DNA of 64,000 nucleotides from JAKFWF01 sp963732635 (GCA_963732635.1 CAVTAL010000019.1:62001-126000), one strand, 5' to 3'. Positions 27,434 through 36,621 are shown, counted from the stretch's first letter. Numbers and translations are program-made. The notes: generated from the letters alone by a model not told the origin.

Positions 27434-28156
27434 ATGTTCGATCTGAAGCCCGCACGCTTTGCCATGAGCGATTTCAGTTCGCAGCCGATTTCAGTGTGCG
27501 GCAAGACGTTCGCCGCCGACCAATCGGGCGCGCTTTATTGGGGCTCGCAGAAGGCGCTGATCATTTCCGACCTGCACCTCGAAAAGGGCTCGTCGTATGC
27601 GGCACGCGGCCAGATGCTGCCGCCCTATGACACGCGAGCGACCTTGATCAGGCTTGCCGAAACCATCGATCGCTACGAGGTCGACTGCGTGATCGCGCTC
27701 GGTGACAGCCTGCACGACGACGGCGCCGCCGAGCGCATCGGTCAGGACGATCTCGACATCCTGCACATCATGCAGGAGGACCGGCGCTGGATCTGGGTCA
27801 CAGGCAATCATGATCCGGTGATGGCTGGCGTGTTTGGCGGCGAGGTGGCGGATGAATTGAGCCTCGAGGGACTGGCGTTGCGCCATATCCCGCAGTCCGG
27901 CCGGGTGACGCACGAGATCGCCGGTCATCTGCATCCGGCGGCGAAGCTTTCGGTTTATGGCAGCACGCTGCGCCGGCCCTGCTTTGTTGGTAACGGCTTG
28001 AGGCTGGTGCTGCCGGCGTTCGGTGCCTTCACCGGCGGTCTCAACGTACTCGATGACGCCTTCGTGCCGTTGTTCGGCTGTGACGGTTTATCGGTTTGGA
28101 TGCTGGGGCAGGAGGGCCTCTACCCGGTCGCGACGCGGCAGCTCAGGGGGGATTGA
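27434..28156 (+). CDS. pdeM: Metallophosphoesterase, PdeM-like (ligase-associated)
   Basis: A 240-residue calcineurin-like phosphoesterase. All metal-binding motifs are present: ISDLHLEKG (D-x-H), ALGDSLHDDG (GD-x2-HD), VTGNHDP (GNHD) and IAGHLHPAA (G-H-x-H). The length and the start FAADQSGALYWGSQKALII match the PdeM group, which is usually linked to an ATP-dependent DNA ligase, exonuclease and Lhr-type helicase in a DNA repair set. Those partners are not in this neighbourhood. Start choice is uncertain: 27434 has GGAG 11 bases upstream, and 27464 is an alternative. Confidence 0.85.
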   Translation: MFDLKPARFAMSDFSSQPISVCGKTFAADQSGALYWGSQKALIISDLHLEKGSSYAARGQMLPPYDTRATLIRLAETIDRYEVDCVIALGDSLHDDGAAERIGQDDLDILHIMQEDRRWIWVTGNHDPVMAGVFGGEVADELSLEGLALRHIPQSGRVTHEIAGHLHPAAKLSVYGSTLRRPCFVGNGLRLVLPAFGAFTGGLNVLDDAFVPLFGCDGLSVWMLGQEGLYPVATRQLRGD

Positions 28157-28232
28157 ACGTACAAATGCATGTGTGCAGAATGCATCGCGCTGTGAATTTG
28201 CGCCCGGTGCGTACTAGCCACAGGAGAGTAGT

Positions 28233-28496
28233 TTGTGCGGTTCCAAGGGTCTCACGGCAGTTATTGTCGTTGTAGCGACTATTTGCTGCGGCTACGAAGG
28301 AGCGGCAGCAAAATATGACGTTAGCTATTCTGAAGCCATAAGGTGTTCCGCCGTTCTTACAGCGTTTAGCGCAATGGCTACTCTGGCCAACCCCCGTGAC
28401 CGAGCAGTAGAGAGAATATTGCAAGCCCGTGCCCAAGGCTTCATCGATACGGCGATCGCGCGGGGCGGGAGAGTGGGAAATTGGAAGGCAAGGTGA
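28233..28496 (+). CDS. Small secreted hypothetical protein (TTG start)
   Basis: An 87-codon frame that would start at TTG 28233, five bases after AGGAGAG. The product begins with a short hydrophobic signal (LTAVIVVVATICCG) and continues with YDVSYSEAIRCSAVLTAFSAMA, then a charged helix (RDRAVERILQARAQGF). The base composition is more AT-rich than around it. There is no family I recognise. The good ribosome binding site and signal peptide support it; the rare start and short length argue caution. Confidence 0.45.
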   Translation: MCGSKGLTAVIVVVATICCGYEGAAAKYDVSYSEAIRCSAVLTAFSAMATLANPRDRAVERILQARAQGFIDTAIARGGRVGNWKAR

Positions 28497-28704
28497 GGGA
28501 CGAATATAGTATGGCCACTCGCTCACAGACATCGAGGTTGGGGAAACTACTGAAATCAGACCAAGGCGAAGCCGCATGGGGAGAAGTGCGCGTTTGCCTG
28601 GACCTTTCCGGTGGACCGAAGGGGTGAGCACTTCGTTAGCAAAGGACGGTCGAGGCGGGTAATCGGCCACTTGCCTTCCCCCCCAATCCCCGCCATATAG
28701 CCAG

Positions 28705-28803
28705 TGGGGAAGTTGGCTGCGGACGTGTCTCTCGCCAACCGGGTCAGGACCGGAAGGTAGCAGCCCTAACGAGCCGGCCATGGGTCGTTGGTCAGCTTCC
28801 TCA
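28705..28803 (+). ncRNA. ffs: Signal recognition particle RNA (4.5S, small bacterial type)
   Basis: The universal SRP domain IV core is present: GGTCAGGACCGGAAGGTAGC lies at 28742-28761, followed by AGCCCTAACG. The flanks pair to extend a rod (GGGAAG near 28707 with CTTCC near 28797, among others), and a run of T begins at 28810. The position directly upstream of dnaX is typical of Hyphomicrobiales. Exact ends are estimated from the pairing. Confidence 0.88.
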
Positions 28804-28875
28804 TTCTCGTTTTTCCGCCGCGCCGGCCGCCTGATCGCCGCGCATCCTGCCGCTCCCTAGGGCAGATACCCCGCA

Positions 28876-30576
28876 ATGGCGAAAAAGACGACCTCCAGCG
28901 GTGATGATGGCGCAGCGTCCGGCTCGAAGCCATACGTGGTGCTCGCCCGCAAATATCGGCCCGAAACCTTCGACGACCTGATCGGCCAGCAGGCGATGGT
29001 GCAGACGCTGGAGAACGCGTTTGCCGCTGATCGCATCGCGCAGGGCTACATGCTGACCGGCGTGCGTGGCGTCGGCAAGACGACCACTGCCCGTATTCTC
29101 GCCCGCGCCCTCAACTATTCGAAGCCAGGATTGCCCGACAAGCCTACCGTCAAGATGGACGGCTACGGTCAGCATTGCGCCGAGATCATCGCCTCGCGCC
29201 ATCCGGACGTGGTCGAGATGGACGCAGCGTCAAACACCGGCGTCGACAACATGCGCGAGATTATCGAGAGCGCGCGCTACAAGCCGCTCGTCGCGCGGAT
29301 GAAAGTATTCATCATCGACGAAGTCCACATGCTGTCGAAGGGCGCGTTTAACGCGCTGCTGAAGACGCTTGAGGAACCGCCGGCGCATGTGAAGTTCATT
29401 TTTGCCACCACCGAGATCCGTAAAGTTCCGGTGACGGTGCTGTCGCGCTGCCAACGGTTCGACTTGCGGCGCGTTGAGGTGCCGGTGTTGTCGGCCCACT
29501 TCGCCCGCATCGCCAAGGCGGAGGGCGCCACCACTGAGATGGATGCGTTGGCGCTGATTGCGCGAGCCGCCGAGGGCTCGGTGCGTGACGGGCTGTCGAT
29601 CCTAGACCAGGCGATCGCCATGGGTTCGGGCGCCGTCACCTCTGAATCGGTGCGCGCCATGCTCGGGCTCGCCGATCGCAGCCGCATTCTTGACCTGCTC
29701 GACGATCTGGTCGGCGGGCGCACCGCATCGGCGCTGGAACGGTTCGCAGGCCTTCATCTGGCCGGCGCCGAGCCGGTGCAAGTGCTCGCCGACCTCGCCG
29801 ACGCCGTGCACGTGACCACGCGCATGAAGGTCGCGGGCGCCGCTGGAGCCGGCGAAGCACTGTCGACGGACGAGAAGGCGCGGTCGGGAGCACTCGCGGC
29901 CTCCCTGTCGCTCAACCTGTTGACGCGGGTCTGGCAGATGCTGCTCAAGGGGCTAGAGGAAGCCGGCCGGGCGCCGAGTCCGCTGGCCGCATCCGAAATG
30001 GTGTTGATCCGCATTTGTCACACCGCCGACCTGCCGACACCGGACGAACTGATCCGCACCCTCGGCGGTGCTGTTCCGGTTGCTCGTGGCGCCCGTGGCA
30101 GCGGTGGCGACCGCGATGCTCCGGAGCAGCGCGGGCCGCTTAATGCGATGTCGTCGGGCCCGATCGCCGAGGCCATCACGGAAGGTCCGACTTCGTTCGC
30201 CGAAGTCGTCGATCTGGTCGGTCAGAAGCGCGATGCCAAGTTGAAGCTTCATCTGGAAGACCACGTTTCGCTGTTGAAGTTCGAGGATGGACACATCGAG
30301 ATCAGCTTACTGCCCGGTGCGCCTTCGGGACTTGCCGGCGAGCTTGGCGAGAAGCTGACCAAGTGGACGGCGCGGCGTTGGGTGGTGTCGGTGGGTCGCG
30401 GCCAGGGTGCGCAGCCGCTCGGCGATGTGCGCCGTGCCGCCGAAGCGGTCGAATTCGATCGGGCCAAGTCCGATCCGGCGGTGGCGGCGCTATTGGCGGC
30501 ATTCCCCGAGGCCGAGATCAAGGCTGTGCGGAAAATCAAGAAGTCGGCCAAGACCGGAACGAATCGCGGCGAATGA
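28876..30576 (+). CDS. dnaX: DNA polymerase III subunits gamma/tau
   Basis: A 566-residue clamp-loader ATPase. Walker A is GVRGVGKTTTAR, the Walker B/sensor region is IIDEVHMLSKGAFNALLKTLEEPP, followed by ATTEIRKVPVTVLSRCQRF (sensor 1 and SRC motif). The four-Cys zinc module of E. coli DnaX is mostly lost (only GYGQHCAEI keeps one Cys), as in other Hyphomicrobiales. The tau-like C-terminal region ends with a basic tail. It is first in the dnaX-ybaB-recR operon, 73 bases after the SRP RNA. No programmed-frameshift slippery site was looked for in depth. Confidence 0.97.
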   Translation: MAKKTTSSGDDGAASGSKPYVVLARKYRPETFDDLIGQQAMVQTLENAFAADRIAQGYMLTGVRGVGKTTTARILARALNYSKPGLPDKPTVKMDGYGQHCAEIIASRHPDVVEMDAASNTGVDNMREIIESARYKPLVARMKVFIIDEVHMLSKGAFNALLKTLEEPPAHVKFIFATTEIRKVPVTVLSRCQRFDLRRVEVPVLSAHFARIAKAEGATTEMDALALIARAAEGSVRDGLSILDQAIAMGSGAVTSESVRAMLGLADRSRILDLLDDLVGGRTASALERFAGLHLAGAEPVQVLADLADAVHVTTRMKVAGAAGAGEALSTDEKARSGALAASLSLNLLTRVWQMLLKGLEEAGRAPSPLAASEMVLIRICHTADLPTPDELIRTLGGAVPVARGARGSGGDRDAPEQRGPLNAMSSGPIAEAITEGPTSFAEVVDLVGQKRDAKLKLHLEDHVSLLKFEDGHIEISLLPGAPSGLAGELGEKLTKWTARRWVVSVGRGQGAQPLGDVRRAAEAVEFDRAKSDPAVAALLAAFPEAEIKAVRKIKKSAKTGTNRGE

Positions 30577-30613
30577 TGCCGCGAACTGAATTCCCTCACA
30601 CAGGAGATCAGCC

Positions 30614-30934
30614 ATGAAAGACATCATGGGCATGATGAAGCAACTCGGGCAGATGCAGAGCAAGATGCAGCAGATGCAGGAGGAACTCGCCCAGGCCGAG
30701 ATCCCCGGTCAGTCGGGCGGCGGCCTCGTCGCCGTGACCCTCGACGGCAAGGCGAGCCTGAAGCGCATCAGGATCGACCCATCACTGATGAAGGCGGACG
30801 AGGTCGAAATCCTGGAGGATCTGATCATCGCCGCCGTCCAGGACGCCAAGGTCAAGGTCGAAGAGACGTTGGCTGAAAAAATGCAGTCGGTGACGGGTGG
30901 TTTGCCGCTGCCGCCGGGTTTGAAGTTGTTTTGA
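30614..30934 (+). CDS. YbaB/EbfC family nucleoid-associated protein
   Basis: A 106-residue DNA-binding protein that forms tweezer-like dimers. The Met/Gln-rich N-terminal helix (GMMKQLGQMQSKMQQMQEEL) and the strands GGGLVAVTLDGKASLKRIRI are typical, as is the final VTGGLPLPPGLKLF. It lies between dnaX and recR, as in most bacteria, and an AGGAGA ribosome binding site is immediately upstream. Confidence 0.95.
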   Translation: MKDIMGMMKQLGQMQSKMQQMQEELAQAEIPGQSGGGLVAVTLDGKASLKRIRIDPSLMKADEVEILEDLIIAAVQDAKVKVEETLAEKMQSVTGGLPLPPGLKLF

Positions 30935-30943
30935 ATGTCGCTT

Positions 30944-31032
30944 GTAGGGTGCAATAGCGAAGCGTATTGCACCGAACCGCCGGCATGGTCTTCGTAGCCG
31001 GCGCAATACGCGAAGGCGGTATTGCGCCCTAC
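30944..31032. repeat. Palindromic intergenic repeat element (REP-like) between ybaB and recR
   Basis: Two halves face each other: GTAGGGTGCAATA (30944-30956) then TATTGCACC (30965-30973), and GGCGCAATA (31000-31008) then TATTGCGCCCTAC (31020-31032). Each half is a small hairpin, and the outer arms pair with each other. It looks like the GTAGGGTGCAATA...-type dispersed palindromes common between genes of alphaproteobacteria. It sits inside an otherwise tight operon. Confidence 0.7.
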
Positions 31033-31066
31033 GTCATCGCATCGCGCCACCTGATTGGGATCCCGC

Positions 31067-31684
31067 ATGGCCAAGAAGACCGCAGGCCCCGAGATCGAGC
31101 GGCTGATCCAGCTGCTGTCACGCCTGCCGGGGCTTGGACCCAGATCAGGCCGCAAGGCCGCGCTCGCTCTATTGAAACGCCGGCAGGAACTGCTTGTGCC
31201 ACTGGCGCAGGCAATGAACAACGCAGCCGACAAGCTGGTCGAATGCCCGAACTGCGGCAACATCGACACCATCTCGCCGTGCACCATCTGTCAGGACCCG
31301 CGCCGTGATCCGGCACTGATCGTCGTCGTCGAGGAGATCGGCGATCTCTGGGCGCTGGAACGGGCGGGGGTCGTCAATGCGCGCTATCACGTTCTCGGCG
31401 GTCATCTGTCGCCGCTTGACGGTGTTGGTCCGGAACGGCTCAACATCGCGAGTCTCCTGACCAGAGCGGCGGCGGGCGAAGTGAAAGAGGTTTTGCTGGC
31501 GCTCAATGCCACCGTCGAAGGCCAGTCGACGGCTCATTATGTGATGGAGCAACTGGAGACGGTCGGAGGCGACCAACCGGTGGCAGTGTCGCGGTTGGCG
31601 CAGGGTGTACCGATCGGCGGCGAACTCGACTATCTCGACGAGGGCACGCTCGCCGCCGCGATCAAGTCCCGCCGGCGGGTGTGA
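31067..31684 (+). CDS. recR: Recombination mediator protein RecR
   Basis: A 205-residue protein of the RecFOR pathway that helps load RecA at gaps. Marks are the helix-hairpin-helix start LLSRLPGLGPRSGRKAALALLKR, the zinc finger CPNCGNIDTISPCTIC and the Toprim core LIVVVEEIGDLWALERAG with HLSPLDGVGP. It follows ybaB in the same direction, after the palindromic element. The start at 31067 (MAKKTAGPEIE) is preferred over the TTG four codons earlier. Confidence 0.96.
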   Translation: MAKKTAGPEIERLIQLLSRLPGLGPRSGRKAALALLKRRQELLVPLAQAMNNAADKLVECPNCGNIDTISPCTICQDPRRDPALIVVVEEIGDLWALERAGVVNARYHVLGGHLSPLDGVGPERLNIASLLTRAAAGEVKEVLLALNATVEGQSTAHYVMEQLETVGGDQPVAVSRLAQGVPIGGELDYLDEGTLAAAIKSRRRV

Positions 31685-31914
31685 CACTGGCTGTTTCGGC
31701 GCCAGTAACGGCACAATGGACGCTCATACAGGTCGCGATGCCTGCGACAAACTCGGCTCGTGCCGCGCATTCGGTCAGATTGCGCGAATTTCGAACAGAG
31801 ATCTGCCTGCGTTCTGGCTTGAGCGGCGCGGGACGTTGCTTGCGCGCCTGCCGCCAAAACGCCATTGTGACACTTGTCGAACGGTGATTTGGCCTTGAGG
31901 GGACGTGCAAGCCG

Positions 31915-33354
31915 ATGGCTGCAGGCAGTATTTTCGACGAAATGCGAGGATCGGGCGGTGGTCTCGACGCGGCCAGCGTCCGCGCGGGCTACGTCGATCT
32001 CGCCCGTTGGCTTGAGGAGACGCCGGTGGAGTTGCTGGCCAGCCGCAAGCTTGAGGCCGAGCACTTCTTTCGCCGCATCGGAATCACCTTCAACGTCTAC
32101 GGCGACGCCCAGGGCAAGGAGCGGTTGATCCCGTTCGATATCGTGCCTCGCATTCTCACCTCCGATGAATGGAAGCGGCTCGCCAAGGGCCTCGAGCAGC
32201 GGGTGAAGGCGCTCAACGCCTTCATCGGCGACGTCTACGGTCCGCGCGAGTGCGTCCGCGCCGGCATCGTGCCGGAGGCGCTGGTGCTGCAGAACCCGGC
32301 GTTCCAGCCGGTGATGACGCGCATCAAGCCGCCGGGTGGCGTTTATGTGCACATCGCCGGGATCGATGTGGTGCGGGTCGATGCCGACACCTTCTATGTG
32401 CTCGAAGACAACGCGCGCACCCCGTCCGGCGTCTCCTACATGCTGGAGAACCGCGAGGCGATGATGCGGCTGTTTCCGGAGCTGTTCAGCCGGATGCGGA
32501 TCGCGCCGATCGACAATTATCCGGACGATCTGCTGGCGACATTGCGGTCGGTGGCGCCGCTCGCCGCATCGGGCGAGCCGACCGTGGTGCTGCTGACCGC
32601 CGGTCAATACAACTCGGCTTACTACGAGCACTCGTTCCTGGCCGACAAGATGGGCATCGAACTGGTCGAGGGCACCGACCTGTTTGTGCGCGAGAATATC
32701 GTCTACATGCGCACCACCGAAGGTCCGCAGCGGGTTGACGTGATCTATCGCCGCATCGACGACGAGTACCTCGACCCGATCGTTTTCAATCCGAAGTCGG
32801 TGCTGGGCGTGCCCGGCATCGTGTCGGCCTATCGCGCCGGCAACGTCACCATCGCCAATGCGATCGGCACCGGCGTCAGCGACGACAAGGCGATCTACAG
32901 CTACATGCCGGAAATCGTCCGCTTCTTTCTCGGCGAAGAGCCGATCCTGCAGAACGTGCCGACGCATCGCTGCCGCGAGCCCGACGCGCTCAAGTACGTG
33001 ATCGAGAACATCGATAAGCTGGTGGTCAAGGAGGTGCACGGCTCGGGTGGCTACGGCATGCTGGTCGGACCGCATGCGACCAAAAAGCAGTGCGCCGAGT
33101 TCGCCGCCAAGCTGAAGGCCGACCCGAATGATTTCATCGCCCAGCCGACGCTCGCCCTGTCGACCGTGCCCTGCTTCGTCGACAGCGGCCTCGCGCCGCG
33201 CCACGTCGATCTGCGGCCGTACGTGCTGACCGGTGCCGATGGCGTGCGCGTGGTGCCGGGCGGACTGACGCGCGTCGCCCTCAAGGAGGGCTCGCTGGTG
33301 GTCAATTCCAGTCAGGGCGGCGGCACCAAGGACACCTGGGTGGTGGAAGGCTAG
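31915..33354 (+). CDS. Circularly permuted type 2 ATP-grasp protein
   Basis: A 479-residue protein of the COG2308-type family, a circularly permuted ATP-grasp ligase-like fold. Typical blocks are RIGITFNVYGD, GPRECVRAGIVPEALV, FYVLEDNARTPSGVSYMLEN and VVKEVHGSGGYGMLVGP, the last being an ATP-grasp glycine-rich motif. It is first in a three-gene run with the alpha-E and transglutaminase genes. The family is thought to make or use a peptide or amide bond; the substrate is unknown. Confidence 0.93.
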   Translation: MAAGSIFDEMRGSGGGLDAASVRAGYVDLARWLEETPVELLASRKLEAEHFFRRIGITFNVYGDAQGKERLIPFDIVPRILTSDEWKRLAKGLEQRVKALNAFIGDVYGPRECVRAGIVPEALVLQNPAFQPVMTRIKPPGGVYVHIAGIDVVRVDADTFYVLEDNARTPSGVSYMLENREAMMRLFPELFSRMRIAPIDNYPDDLLATLRSVAPLAASGEPTVVLLTAGQYNSAYYEHSFLADKMGIELVEGTDLFVRENIVYMRTTEGPQRVDVIYRRIDDEYLDPIVFNPKSVLGVPGIVSAYRAGNVTIANAIGTGVSDDKAIYSYMPEIVRFFLGEEPILQNVPTHRCREPDALKYVIENIDKLVVKEVHGSGGYGMLVGPHATKKQCAEFAAKLKADPNDFIAQPTLALSTVPCFVDSGLAPRHVDLRPYVLTGADGVRVVPGGLTRVALKEGSLVVNSSQGGGTKDTWVVEG

Positions 33355-33360
33355 ACAAAC

Positions 33361-34302
33361 ATGCTCTCGCGAATGGCATCGAGCCTGTACTGGCTGTCGC
33401 GCTACATGGAGCGGGCGGAGAACCTCGCCCGCATCCTCGACGTGGCGAGCCGCATGTCGTCGCTGCCGTCGGCCTATGCCGGGGCGTCGAACGAGTGGGA
33501 ATCGGCAATCGCGACCGCCGATTGCGAGGCGATATTCTACGCCAACTACCCGGACGCGACGCGGGAAAACGTGATCGAATTCATGGTCGCTTCGGACGCC
33601 AATCCGTCGTCGATCAAGGCCTGCCTCGAGACCGCCCGCGCCAATGCCCGCGCCGTTCGTACCGCGATCACCGTCGAAATGTGGGAGATCATCAATCGGC
33701 AGTGGAACGAACTGCAGAACGTCGATCTGAAATCGATGTCGCCGAACAAGCTCGCCGATTTCCTGGGCGAGGTGAAGCAGGCATCGCTGCGCTTCGACGG
33801 CGCCGCCTATCGCACCATGCTGCGCTCGGACCACTACTATTTCCAGCGCCTCGGCACCTTCATCGAGCGGGCCGACAATACCGCTCGCCTGCTCGACGTG
33901 AAGTATCACGTGCTGCTGCCGGAGAAGGAGCAGGTCGGCGGCGGCCTCGATTATTTCCAGTGGTCGTCGATCCTGCGCTCGGTGTCGGCGCTGACGTCCT
34001 ATCATCACGTCTACCGCGAGAACGTGAAGCCGTGGCTGGTCGCCGACTTCCTGATCCTGCGGCGCGAGCAGCCGCGCTCGCTGATCTCGTGCTATGCGGC
34101 GGTCAACGACTATCTCGATCAACTGGCCGAGGCCTATGGCAGGCAAGGGCAGTCGCAGCGGATCGCGCGCTCGACCTATGCCAGTCTCGAGTCGCGCGAG
34201 ATCGAGGGCCTGTTCCAGTCGGGCTTGCATGAGTTCGTAACCGGGTTCATCGTCGAGAATAACCGGCTGGGCGGCGCGATCAGCGAACAGTATCTGACTT
34301 GA
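33361..34302 (+). CDS. Alpha-E domain protein
   Basis: A 313-residue all-helical protein of the COG2307 type. It opens MLSRMASSLYWLSRYMERAEN, the diagnostic start. HYYFQRLGTFIERADNTARLLDVKYH and LREQPRSL-like (here LRREQPRSLISCYAAVNDYLD) are further typical blocks. There are 6 bases between the ATP-grasp stop and this start, so they are clearly co-translated. It is the obligate neighbour of the ATP-grasp protein across many bacteria. The biochemical role is unknown. Confidence 0.93.
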   Translation: MLSRMASSLYWLSRYMERAENLARILDVASRMSSLPSAYAGASNEWESAIATADCEAIFYANYPDATRENVIEFMVASDANPSSIKACLETARANARAVRTAITVEMWEIINRQWNELQNVDLKSMSPNKLADFLGEVKQASLRFDGAAYRTMLRSDHYYFQRLGTFIERADNTARLLDVKYHVLLPEKEQVGGGLDYFQWSSILRSVSALTSYHHVYRENVKPWLVADFLILRREQPRSLISCYAAVNDYLDQLAEAYGRQGQSQRIARSTYASLESREIEGLFQSGLHEFVTGFIVENNRLGGAISEQYLT

Positions 34303-34316
34303 GGCTCGATTTCGAA

Positions 34317-35141
34317 ATGCGTCTTAAGGTTCGTCACGAAACCACATATCACTATGGTGCGGCCGCGCGCTCGGCGATCCAGATGCTGCGGATGACGCCG
34401 CGCTCGTCGGGGTCCCAATTCGTGCGCCGCTGGCGTGTCGAAGTCGACGCCGATGCCCGTCTCGATCGCGACGAGGATGCGTTCGGCAACATCACGCATA
34501 CCGTGTTTCTGGCCGGGCCGCTGTTGAGCGTCAAGGTAACCGTCGAAGGCGAGGTCGATACCACCGATGCCAACGGCATCGTGACCGGTACGGTCGAACG
34601 CCAGCCGCCAGCGCTATTTCTGCGCGATACCGCATTGACCCAGCCCTCGCCCGAGCTTCGTGCCTACGCCCGTGCCTGCGCGGCGGATGCCGGCACCGAT
34701 CAACTCGCCGCCATGCACAGCCTGATGGAACGACTTGCCGACGACATCAGCTTCGACAGCAGCGCGACGACTTCGTCCACTACGGCCGCGCAGGCGTTCG
34801 TCGCCAGGCGTGGCGTGTGCCAGGACTTCGCCCACATGTTCATTGCCTGCGCCCGCAGCATCGGCGTGCCGGCGCGATATGTCAGTGGCTACTATCTGCT
34901 GAGCGACCGCATCGACCAGAGCGCGGGCCATGCCTGGGTCGAAACCCATCTGCCCGACATCGGCTGGGTCGCCTTCGATGCGACCAATCGGGTCTGCGCC
35001 ACCGATCGCTATGTGCGCGTTGCGGTCGGTCCGGACTATCTCGATGCGGCGCCGATCCGCGGTTCGCAGACCGGCGGCATCGGCGAGAGCCTCGCCATCC
35101 AGGTCCAGGTGCAACAGGGCCGGCCGGTTACCGAGGAGTGA
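34317..35141 (+). CDS. Transglutaminase-like cysteine protease family protein
   Basis: A 274-residue transglutaminase-fold protein. The N-terminal beta domain starts with MRLKVRHETTYHYG, the usual opening. The catalytic triad is visible as Cys in RRGVCQDFAHMFIA, His in GHAWVETHLPDIGW and the following Asp in VAFDATNR. It completes the ATP-grasp/alpha-E/transglutaminase operon and starts 14 bases after the alpha-E stop. It probably cuts or transfers the amide bond made by the ATP-grasp partner; this is inference from the gene pairing. Confidence 0.92.
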   Translation: MRLKVRHETTYHYGAAARSAIQMLRMTPRSSGSQFVRRWRVEVDADARLDRDEDAFGNITHTVFLAGPLLSVKVTVEGEVDTTDANGIVTGTVERQPPALFLRDTALTQPSPELRAYARACAADAGTDQLAAMHSLMERLADDISFDSSATTSSTTAAQAFVARRGVCQDFAHMFIACARSIGVPARYVSGYYLLSDRIDQSAGHAWVETHLPDIGWVAFDATNRVCATDRYVRVAVGPDYLDAAPIRGSQTGGIGESLAIQVQVQQGRPVTEE

Positions 35142-35190
35142 TGCCGTCGAGCAAAAATTCTGAGCTGTCCTCGAAGCAATACGCCAAGAG

Positions 35191-35258
35191 GCTCGACGGT
35201 ATCCGCGCGCAGGGTTGGCGTGGCGGCTGCGCGCAAGCAAAAACGAATACCGTCGAGC
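35191..35258. terminator. Large hairpin between convergent genes
   Basis: A perfect 12-bp outer stem (GCTCGACGGTAT 35191-35202 with ATACCGTCGAGC 35247-35258) encloses an 8-bp inner stem (GCGCGCAG 35205-35212 with CTGCGCGC 35227-35234). It lies in the 121-base gap between the convergent transglutaminase and mltB-like genes. It is likely to end both transcripts or to be a mobile palindrome; T tracts are not strong. Confidence 0.55.
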
Positions 35259-35262
35259 TTGT

Positions 35263-36524
35263 TCACCGGCGCAGCCTCTCGATCAGCTCGGCCGTCGGAT
35301 AGCTGTCGGCGGGCAAGCCGTGCTTGATCTGCGCCGCCTTGACCGCCGCGCGCGTGCCGGCGCCGAGCTTGCCGTCGGGCTCGCCGACCGGGAAGCCGCG
35401 CTTGTTGAGCAGCGACTGCAGTTCCATCACCTGGTTGTACTGCAGCTCGGCGATCGCGCCGCGGCCACGGCTCATCGCCGGTGCGCCGGCGATGCGGGTG
35501 GCGAGATAGGCGGCGGTGACCGCGTAGTTCAGCGACTGGTTCCACTTCAGGTAGGCCTGGAAGTTGTCGAAGGCGAGGAACGCCGGGCCGTTGCGGCCCA
35601 TCAGCAGCACCAGCGACGCCGGCAGATCATCGGCTTCGAGCGGCCGGCCGTCGGCGGCGGTGACGCCCCACTTCGCCCACTGGGAGCGCGGATGCTGGAT
35701 GGCGAGGTCGGCCTGGTCCCAGGCGAGGTTTGCCGGCACCCGCACCTCCTGCAGCCACGGCTTGCCCGCCTGCCAGCCGAGGCTCTTGATGAAGGCGGCC
35801 GTCGAGCCGATCACGTCGGCCGGGCTCTTCAGCAGATTGCGCCGGCCGTCGCCGTCCCAGTCGATCGCGTGATTGAAGTAGTGGGTGGGCAGGAACTGCG
35901 TCTGGCCGAGTTCGCCCGCCCACGAGCCGATCATCTCGCTGGCCGACAGGTCGCCGCGATCGATGATCTTCAGGGCGGCCAGCAGTTCGGCGCGGAACAT
36001 CTCAGAGCGGCGGCAGTCGTAGGCGAGCGTCGCCAGCGAGCGCAGCACCGGCTTGTTGCCCATGCCGGCGCCGAAGTCGCTTTCCAGCGCCCAGAACGCC
36101 GTGATCACCGCCGCCGGCACGCCGTATTCCTTCTCGGCGCGGGCGAACAGCGCCTTGTGCTGCTGCACCTTGGCGATGCCGTTCTGCTGGCGGTTGCGGT
36201 TGGCGAGCTTGTCGGAGAACTCGAGGAAGCTCTGGCGCGAAGAAGCGCTGGCCGCGATCGGTCCAGATGATGTTCTGGTCGAGCGTCAGGTAGGGCGCGG
36301 CGGTGGCGAGGGTGCGGGCCGACATGCCTTGCGCGATCGCGTCCTTCTTGAAGCCGTCGAGCCAGCGATTGAAATCGCCGGTGTTCTTGCAGGTGGCGGC
36401 CTGGGCGGCGGGCTCTGCGGCTGCGGCGGACGGCTGCCGCCGGCGCCGTCGTCTGGGCGTTGGCGGCGGACGCCGCAACAGCGGCCACCAGGGCGACGAG
36501 CGTCGCCAGTGCAAATGTTCGCAT
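35263..36524 (-). CDS. Lytic murein transglycosylase, MltB family (two frame breaks)
   Basis: A periplasmic muramidase-type lytic transglycosylase. After a signal peptide (MRTFALATLVALVAAV...) the frame breaks near 36440, resumes with TCKNTGDFNRWLDGFKKDA and YLTLDQNIIWTDRGQRFF, and breaks again near 36237, where one extra C changes RFFAQSF to RFFAPEL. The rest is intact: VITAFWALESDFGAGMG holds the catalytic Glu, followed by GELGQTQFLPTHYFNHAIDW, and a C-terminal peptidoglycan-binding domain (MELQSLLNKRGFPVGEPDG). Removing two bases gives exactly 420 codons. I believe the gene is intact in the organism. Confidence 0.88.
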
Positions 36525-36621
36525 GACGGACCTGTTGATGTTGGACGGAGACCTTGTTTTGCCGTCACAAAGCGAAACCCAGGCATCCAAGTCAAGCTGA
36601 AAGCATCGTCTCCTGGGACGG

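Noticed and set aside
31630..34230. An 866-codon open frame on the minus strand opposite the ATP-grasp and alpha-E genes
   Set aside because: The product is a His/Arg-rich low-complexity string with no family signs; both plus-strand genes are clear.
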